Positions 59,191-64,000 of a DNA stretch of 64,000 nucleotides are shown piece after piece. This DNA comes from Cytophagales bacterium. Its GTDB lineage: Bacteria; Bacteroidota; Bacteroidia; Cytophagales; Spirosomataceae. Each line of letters opens with the position of its first letter. The first letter of the stretch is position 1. Both the position numbers and the translations under genes were made by a program. The stretch spans positions 1 through 64,000 of the forward strand of contig JAAFJP010000025.1 of the NCBI GenBank assembly GCA_013298125.1, written 5' to 3'. The notes beneath the pieces are model-generated. The model was not told the origin of the DNA. It searched no databases and was given only the letters and a program-made list of their open reading frames with translations.

Positions 59191-59384
59191 AATGTCATAC
59201 AACCATATTAATTACAAACATTCCTTTCAAGGTTTTTCTAAACCCTGAGTTACTACAAAGATAAAAAATATTGGAATAGTAGGTAATTGGTGGGTCTGAT
59301 AGACAAACCGTTTCTCAAATTAACCATTTCAAGCTAAATGCACCGTTTTCATTTGACCAAATAGGCTTTTGGTTTGACGAAATA

Positions 59385-59415
59385 AAAAAACCTCTCGAAT
59401 TTGAGAGGCTTTTTA
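59385..59415 (-). terminator. Terminator after the 108-aa secreted protein gene
   Basis: A CCTCTC/GAGAGG stem flanked by A-rich and T-rich tracts, 17 bases beyond the stop codon; on the minus strand it ends in seven T. Confidence 0.8.
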
Positions 59416-59431
59416 CCAAAACAATGCTTTC

Positions 59432-59758
59432 TTATAATTTACTCAACATCTGTACTTTTCCGTCCATATCGGCAGAGGCTGTTAAGAGTAACGCTCCTTT
59501 TTTACCTCCTTGATAAGCGTATAGTTTATCGCCTTCGTCCATCGAAATAGCGGTTGTGGCACCTTTTGTGAGGTTATACGACCCTCCACTTCCTGCATTA
59601 TAAACCGTGAAAGAATCGTCGGTATCGTTCTTGATTTTGATTTTAATTTTAGCTCCGACAGTTACCTTTTTTACAGATAAATTTTTGGTACTGTGATTAG
59701 CTGATACTGAAACAGTTAGAAGGCTCAACAAGCAAAGGGCAATTGTTATTTTTTTCAT
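59432..59758 (-). CDS. Small secreted protein, 108 aa
   Basis: A signal peptide (cleavage after SVSA, residue ~20) is followed by an 88-residue domain rich in Lys, Gly and Thr: KNLSVKKVTVGAKIKIKIKN, then YNAGSGGSYNLTKG. It looks like a small exported beta protein. It has its own terminator. No family is recognised. Confidence 0.7.
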   Translation of the reverse strand: MKKITIALCLLSLLTVSVSANHSTKNLSVKKVTVGAKIKIKIKNDTDDSFTVYNAGSGGSYNLTKGATTAISMDEGDKLYAYQGGKKGALLLTASADMDGKVQMLSKL

Positions 59759-59904
59759 TTTGTTAAAAAATTATGTGTTTAAATTTCTCTTCAAAACTAC
59801 TGCACATTTCCCTTTCGATTTTGCCTCATTTTATGAAATAGCCTTCTGATTTGATGAAATGGGGGTTTTGGTTTACCGCAAGGCAATTTTGTCTTGGCAA
59901 TAAT

Positions 59905-60003
59905 TTCTAAATCAGGATTTGTTGGATTTTAGGATTTACAGGCTTTGATGTTGAGTATTAATCCTGTAAATCCTAAAATCTCTTAAATCCTGATTCAGAA
60001 ATT
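59905..60003. repeat. Inverted repeat, CAGGATTT family
   Basis: TTTCTAAATCAGGATTTG...AGGATTTACAGG mirrored by CCTGTAAATCCTAAAATCTC and AATCCTGATTCAG. It lies in the 371-base gap between the small secreted protein and the first fibre-like gene. Confidence 0.75.
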
Positions 60004-60088
60004 TCCCATCTCCTAAACTCAAATTACCATTTGGTAAAACCAAAAGCCCATTTGGTAAAACTACTCATATTGACTGTGTACTTGATTC

Positions 60089-60096
60089 TAATTTTG
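60089..60096 (+). promoter_or_regulatory. -7 element of the fibre-protein operon
   Basis: TAATTTTG matches TAnnTTTG, 33 bases before the start codon at 60130. A TTG at 60070-60072 is 16 bp upstream, slightly too close. Confidence 0.45.
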
Positions 60097-60129
60097 CATC
60101 ATCAAAAACAAAACATCCAATTTATAATC

Positions 60130-61068
60130 ATGAAAAAATTTACGTTTGTCTTACTTGCTTATTTCTCAGCCATCCAATTCATCAACGCTCAACAACCCAT
60201 GACCATCGCCCCTGGGCTTACGATTGATTCTCCCACAGCGGGTACGAGCGGCTTGAAATTCAACGACTTGAATTCTGGAACAACCGTCTCGACAACGCCC
60301 CTAAAAGTATTGTCATTGGATGCTTCGGGGAATGTAATTTTGGGAAATGCTCCTGGCACGGGAGGAGGAGGAGTACTTTGGTCAGTAAATGCCAGTAGTC
60401 GAATAGAAGCAAACGGAGGTTTTCCCAATGGTGTTGAGATGGGACGTTTTACTTCACAAATAAGCACCTCATTAGCAAGTCCTTTGATTAACACACTTGG
60501 GACGGCAAGTACATTTCTACGTTATGGTCGTTCATCTACAACCTCCGCAGTTTTTCAAGAATCAACTACGGGTTTTACTCGTGCAACTTCAAGTATATTT
60601 TGGAAATATTCAGATGAGTCAAATCCGCAAGTGATTACTAATTTGTTTGGTTTTACGGGTAGTACGAATACATTTTCAGTCAATGGTTTTACTCAGTTAG
60701 GTGAAGAAGCTACCACCACCACTTCGGGCGTTACGAGGTCTTCACCAGCCATCAAAACGATACTTTTAACAGGAACTATGCCCAATGCCGTAACAACAAT
60801 TATTGCTGTACCACATGGACTTACAGCAAGCAAAATTATTGAAGTAAGGGCTTTAATAACTGGGGCTGGTGGTCTTACCGTTTCTGATAACTATACGCCA
60901 ACGCTATCAGCTGGAGGTACAACCTATGGTTATCTGTTTAACACAAGTATAGATGCAACAAATATTAATATTACGAGAAATATCTCTACAACGACAAGTA
61001 GTACTGGTCTCATTTCGGCTGCGGGGGTTACTGCGACATATAAAATTTTTGTCACTTACATTCCATAA
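60130..61068 (+). CDS. Secreted fibre-like surface protein, 312 aa
   Basis: The start is taken at 60130 because the signal peptide (MKKFTFVLLAYFSAIQFINA) begins there; the open frame extends 33 codons further up. The mature N-terminus (QQPMTIAPGLTIDSPTAGTS, then KVLSLDASGNVILGN) is shared with the 555-aa protein downstream, and so is the C-terminus (TATYKIFVTYIP). The middle is threonine- and glycine-rich, as in tail-fibre-like Bacteroidota surface proteins. An orphan LytTR gene follows 24 bases after. Confidence 0.75.
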   Translation: MKKFTFVLLAYFSAIQFINAQQPMTIAPGLTIDSPTAGTSGLKFNDLNSGTTVSTTPLKVLSLDASGNVILGNAPGTGGGGVLWSVNASSRIEANGGFPNGVEMGRFTSQISTSLASPLINTLGTASTFLRYGRSSTTSAVFQESTTGFTRATSSIFWKYSDESNPQVITNLFGFTGSTNTFSVNGFTQLGEEATTTTSGVTRSSPAIKTILLTGTMPNAVTTIIAVPHGLTASKIIEVRALITGAGGLTVSDNYTPTLSAGGTTYGYLFNTSIDATNINITRNISTTTSSTGLISAAGVTATYKIFVTYIP

Positions 61069-61092
61069 CCACTAACACACTCATTTCAAATA

Positions 61093-61428
61093 ATGGAAAA
61101 TTTCAAAATACAAAAAGAAGACTTGCTAACAATTGACCAAAGACGTAAAAAAGTCATTGCTATCAACCAAATCATCATGATGAAAGGCATGACCAATTAT
61201 ACTTGCTTTTACCTCAAAAACGGCAAACAGCGTATCACCGCTCACACACTTAAATACTATGAACCACTCTTGGACGGCAAGGGCTTCCTGAGAGTCCACC
61301 GAGGGTTTATAGTCAATCAAACTTGTATTCTCAAACACGATTCAGATACGTCTTCGTTGTTTTTAGTGGATGGACATGAGGTAGAAATTTCGAGAAGAAG
61401 GAGACGGCAGTTTGTGGGGAGTTTTTAG
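61093..61428 (+). CDS. Orphan LytTR DNA-binding protein, 111 aa
   Basis: A stand-alone LytTR domain (IAINQIIMMKGMTNYTCFYL; TLKYYEPLLDGKGFLRVHRG; FIVNQTCI) without a receiver domain. It ends in a strongly basic tail (EISRRRRRQFVGSF). It probably binds DNA directly, and its place between two related surface genes suggests that it controls one or both. Confidence 0.88.
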   Translation: MENFKIQKEDLLTIDQRRKKVIAINQIIMMKGMTNYTCFYLKNGKQRITAHTLKYYEPLLDGKGFLRVHRGFIVNQTCILKHDSDTSSLFLVDGHEVEISRRRRRQFVGSF

Positions 61429-61466
61429 GGGAGTGTAAATTTAAAAACGGAACTATCTACTATTCG

Positions 61467-61606
61467 TCGCAGAACCTCACCCGAGCGTCGGTCGCCCCAG
61501 CCCCTCTCCGATGGAGAGGGGAGTAAAAAGAGGACGAATGCTCCCCTCTCCATCGGAGAGGGGCTGGGGCGACCGACGCTCGGGTGAGGTTTTATCGACT
61601 TGCGAC
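61467..61606. repeat. Very long hairpin, TPSPSPTERG repeat family
   Basis: Arms of about 50 bases, almost perfect, starting CCTCACCCGAGCGTCGGTCG and containing CCCCTCTCCGATGGAGAGGGG. The outer flanks GTCGCA/TGCGAC extend the pairing. It lies between the orphan LytTR gene and the second fibre-like gene and may stop transcription between them. Confidence 0.9.
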
Positions 61607-61666
61607 AAATAATAGACAATTCCGTTTAAAAATATCAACAGAGACAATTTCATAAGATTTAAAAAC

Positions 61667-63334
61667 ATGAAAAAAATATACATAGTAGCCTTATCGCTAT
61701 TATTTACTTCTAATCAATTATTGGCTCAACAACCCATGACCATCGCCCCAGGACTTAATATCAATGCTCCCACGGTTGGTACAAGTGGATTGAAATTTAA
61801 TAATTTGAATGTTAACACAACTGTCTCTACAACCCCCACAAAAGTATTATCATTAGATGCTTCGGGGAATGTTATTTTGGGGAATGCGACTTCTGGTGGC
61901 AGTAGTCAATGGACTACCTTAGGCAACAATATTCATTATGGCGTTGGTAATACTAATAACGTGGGTATCGGAACTACTACTCCTTTTTATCCATTAGTTG
62001 TTAGGCTGAGTAGTACAGGACCTGACCAACCCGCTTTTCAAATAGAAGGAATAAATAATTTAACGCCTTATCAAGATTTTCTTAAAATTGGTGGAACCGA
62101 AAGTTCACCCGCACCAATAACCGCTGGCGAAATTGGACTTATTACCTTTAGCGGTTCTACTAATACAAATTTTGGTAGCAGGCGAGCGGGAGCAGCAATT
62201 AGAGCAGTAGCCAAAGGAACGTTTAGCAACACAAATTCACCTGGGCAGTTAGAATTTGCCACAACACCTTCTAACAACAATGCTGCGTTGACTACTCGAA
62301 TGACTATAAATGAAGAAGGTAGAGTGGGTATCAATACACCAACACCAATGGCACTTTTAGACGTAAGTAGTACTCCATCTACTTTAAATACAAACCCATT
62401 AATCAATTTGATGAATGATGCCACCAACCCAATTACGATAAAATATACAAGAAATACGGGATCAAATTGGGCAGTTACTCAAGAGACCTCGCCTGGACAA
62501 ACAAACGCAACTACGAGCATTAACTGGAAGTTCATCAACACTGCGGGTTCACCCATTTCTCTGTTTGGCTACTCCGCTGGCGTATTTGATATCAATGGTG
62601 CGATTAATGCAAGTGGAAATAGTACAGTTGGTGGTAATAGTACGGTTACGGGTACAAGTACAGTTGGTGGGACAGGTTCTTTTGGTGGAAAATTGACCAT
62701 CGGAACGGCTTCGTCTATTACGGGTGTAGGAGTCGAAATTAGGTCATCGGCAGGAACAGATGCAAATCCCGATATTTATTTAAAAGGAACTACCAATGTG
62801 ATTAGGCTCGGAAACAATGTTGATGCCAATAGTTTGATTCAAACCTCAACTTCAAACAATACACCCGCTTTGGCAAACATCGCATGGAAGCACTTGAATA
62901 ATGGTATTAGTCCAGGTGTTTCAACACCGATGATGACCCTACAAGGTGATGGTGATTTGACTGTGAATGGTTTTACAAAATTAGGCTCTGGTGCTGATGT
63001 GCCTGACATTAAAACAAAAGTTTTGACAGGAACTATCACAGCAGGGGCTGCCACTGAAACCAATGCTTCGCTTACAACAATAGTCACTCATGGTTTAACT
63101 GCCGATAAAATTATTGATGTGAGAGTGTTTTTAAAGAATCCTAATGGAAATGTTGTGGGCGAAGGCTTTACGGATAACCGTCCAACGACACCTCTGGCTG
63201 GCTATCAATTCAGCACATCATTTGATGGAACAAATATCTACATCTTAAGGAATAATGGAAATAGCTCTAACCTTGCAAATACAACGGGTACTTTGAGAGC
63301 TACTTATAAGATTTACATCACTTATGTTCAATAA
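61667..63334 (+). CDS. Secreted fibre-like surface protein, 555 aa
   Basis: Paralogue of the 312-aa protein: the same signal region and start (LLAQQPMTIAPGLNINAPTV, KVLSLDASGNVILGN), then sections with VGIGTTTPFYPLVVRLSSTG and RVGINTPTPMALLDVSSTPS, motifs found in many Bacteroidota tail-fibre/S74-like proteins. The C-terminus (LRATYKIYITYVQ) is shared too. There is no recognisable peptidase end. Probably exported and displayed on the surface. Confidence 0.78.
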   Translation: MKKIYIVALSLLFTSNQLLAQQPMTIAPGLNINAPTVGTSGLKFNNLNVNTTVSTTPTKVLSLDASGNVILGNATSGGSSQWTTLGNNIHYGVGNTNNVGIGTTTPFYPLVVRLSSTGPDQPAFQIEGINNLTPYQDFLKIGGTESSPAPITAGEIGLITFSGSTNTNFGSRRAGAAIRAVAKGTFSNTNSPGQLEFATTPSNNNAALTTRMTINEEGRVGINTPTPMALLDVSSTPSTLNTNPLINLMNDATNPITIKYTRNTGSNWAVTQETSPGQTNATTSINWKFINTAGSPISLFGYSAGVFDINGAINASGNSTVGGNSTVTGTSTVGGTGSFGGKLTIGTASSITGVGVEIRSSAGTDANPDIYLKGTTNVIRLGNNVDANSLIQTSTSNNTPALANIAWKHLNNGISPGVSTPMMTLQGDGDLTVNGFTKLGSGADVPDIKTKVLTGTITAGAATETNASLTTIVTHGLTADKIIDVRVFLKNPNGNVVGEGFTDNRPTTPLAGYQFSTSFDGTNIYILRNNGNSSNLANTTGTLRATYKIYITYVQ

Positions 63335-63493
63335 CAAATAGCGATGATACACGTAGAAGGAAGAAAAAGCTGCCTGTCCATTTGATAGTCGATAGAGATG
63401 CTGATGTCAAAAGATTATCGTAGCGATGAGTTCGATGATACAAAATCTGATAGGTTTTTGGACGTAATTTTCATATTTTTACAAAAAAAGAAA

Positions 63494-64000
63494 ATGAAAT
63501 CATTTAGTCAGATAACGAGATTAGACCTTTTGAACGACTTTGGAATAAATATATTTCAAGGAATCTTTTTGCCTCATGTAGAACCTGTGCCTGTTCCTTC
63601 TTGGCTTCAACACGTTGTAAAAAGTCGTAGAGGAAGTTTGGCAACCATGCGTACTGAAAAATCAATTTCAGAAGCGTTTATTGCACCTGTCTTGATGGCA
63701 GTTGAGGATAAGTATAAAGATAAAATCAGGATTTTTTCTGGTGAGCCACTTGCAACAGAAGAATTATCAGGAGTGTGTGATTTTTTAATCACAAAAGACC
63801 CAATGGCTTTTGATCCACAAGGAGGCTATTTTGTGCTTGTAGAAGCTAAAAGGCAAGATTTACTTTCAGGTGTTCCTCAGTGTGTTGCAGAAATGTATGC
63901 CGCTCAAACTTTAAATGGAAATAATGACACAGTATATGGCTGTGTATCAATCGGTGTAGAATGGATTTTTATTAAATTAGAAGGAAAAATTGCCACCGCT
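63494..64000 (+). CDS. PD-(D/E)XK-like protein, N-terminal part (partial)
   Basis: 169 codons are open from ATG 63494 to the window edge. The segment VCDFLITKDPMAF followed by GGYFVLVEAKRQDL fits the D-...-E-x-K core of PD-(D/E)XK nucleases (Asp near residue 97, EAK near residue 120). The start MKSFSQITRLDLLNDFGINI is followed by a proline-rich stretch. The rest is outside the window. Could be a nuclease or a catalytically inactive relative. Confidence 0.65.
   Translation, partial: MKSFSQITRLDLLNDFGINIFQGIFLPHVEPVPVPSWLQHVVKSRRGSLATMRTEKSISEAFIAPVLMAVEDKYKDKIRIFSGEPLATEELSGVCDFLITKDPMAFDPQGGYFVLVEAKRQDLLSGVPQCVAEMYAAQTLNGNNDTVYGCVSIGVEWIFIKLEGKIATA

Noticed and set aside
60031-60129. Longer start for the 312-aa fibre protein
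   Set aside because: The signal peptide begins at 60130 and the promoter -7 element lies inside the extension.
61425-61683. Proline-rich ORFs in the long hairpin
   Set aside because: They are translations of the repeat arms (SPSPMERG, SERGWGDR) with no start signal.
1-64000. Insertion sequence or prophage
   Set aside because: No intact transposase, integrase or phage structural gene was found. The fibre-like proteins have signal peptides and look like surface proteins.

Overview
The window is AT-rich chromosomal DNA from a member of the Bacteroidota, most likely the Cytophagales (a Spirosomaceae- or Cytophagaceae-like genus; inference). Support: several promoters match the Bacteroidota pattern TTG-N19..21-TAnnTTTG; a gliding/T9SS lipoprotein gene (gldD) is present; there are LytS-type kinases paired with LytTR regulators, a propeller-type sensor kinase, an NhaD antiporter, DUF3857/transglutaminase proteins and very large secreted Ig-like repeat proteins; and imperfect inverted repeats are common between genes.

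Layout. 1-2.3 kb: a partial DUF6892-like gene, then a [2Fe-2S] ferredoxin operon and a possible 44-aa gene. 2.3-9.4 kb, minus strand: a fragmented division/cell-wall cluster in the order rsmH, ftsL-like, ftsI, coiled-coil membrane protein, HigBA-like toxin-antitoxin pair, murE. 9.5-21 kb: a 1704-aa Ig-like surface protein, a PAS/LuxR regulator sharing a palindrome-containing region with a candidate small RNA, a LysE exporter, a lipoprotein and two transglutaminase paralogues. 21-30 kb: an ATP-grasp protein, a molybdopterin oxidoreductase, gpmI, an AAA-ATPase/PIN-like pair, a low-molecular-weight phosphatase, an FtsB/DivIC protein and a nuclease-gene remnant. 30-35.6 kb: the most interesting locus (below). 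36-47 kb: a GbsR-like regulator with palindromic operators, a LytS/LytTR pair, plsC, an AIM24-like gene, an Rpn-like nuclease, gldD, a TlpA-like protein and an MFS transporter. 47-64 kb: nhaD, a second 1236-aa Ig-like protein, an O-antigen-ligase/TPR protein, a propeller kinase with its LytTR regulator, and two related surface-fibre proteins with an orphan LytTR gene between them. A PD-(D/E)XK-like gene runs off the right end.

Central locus (about 30.8-35.3 kb, all minus strand): a very basic 247-aa protein, then 13 divergent tRNA genes interleaved with five Y-RNA-like RNAs, then a bacterial Ro60/Rsr (TROVE plus vWA) gene. Each Y-like unit has the same two-part stem: an outer helix, a conserved internal loop (5' side UGCCGUA, 3' side U-rich) and an 8-bp inner helix with compensatory changes. 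The stem carries different bodies. One body is a complete tRNA-Leu(UAA) opened in the D-loop with its acceptor closed by a 4-nt loop. One is a tRNA-Lys-like fold opened between the D and anticodon arms. One is a tRNA-Ile(AAU) in normal order on the stem. One contains a 27-nt stretch matching 23S rRNA helix 69 and its flank at 26 of 27 positions. Four of the five units lie directly between tRNAs in strict alternation, and the fifth also has a tRNA on each side, so tRNA processing could release them. YrlA-type bacterial Y RNAs are already known to mimic tRNAs. The multiplicity, the differing permutations, the intact anticodon arms and the rRNA-like insert look unusual.

A second theme is invasion by palindromic repeats. 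Many intergenic gaps hold imperfect inverted repeats of several families, and four such palindromes lie in frame inside otherwise intact genes. One forms the last codons and stop of rsmH. All calls come from reading the sequence; no database or folding program was run.
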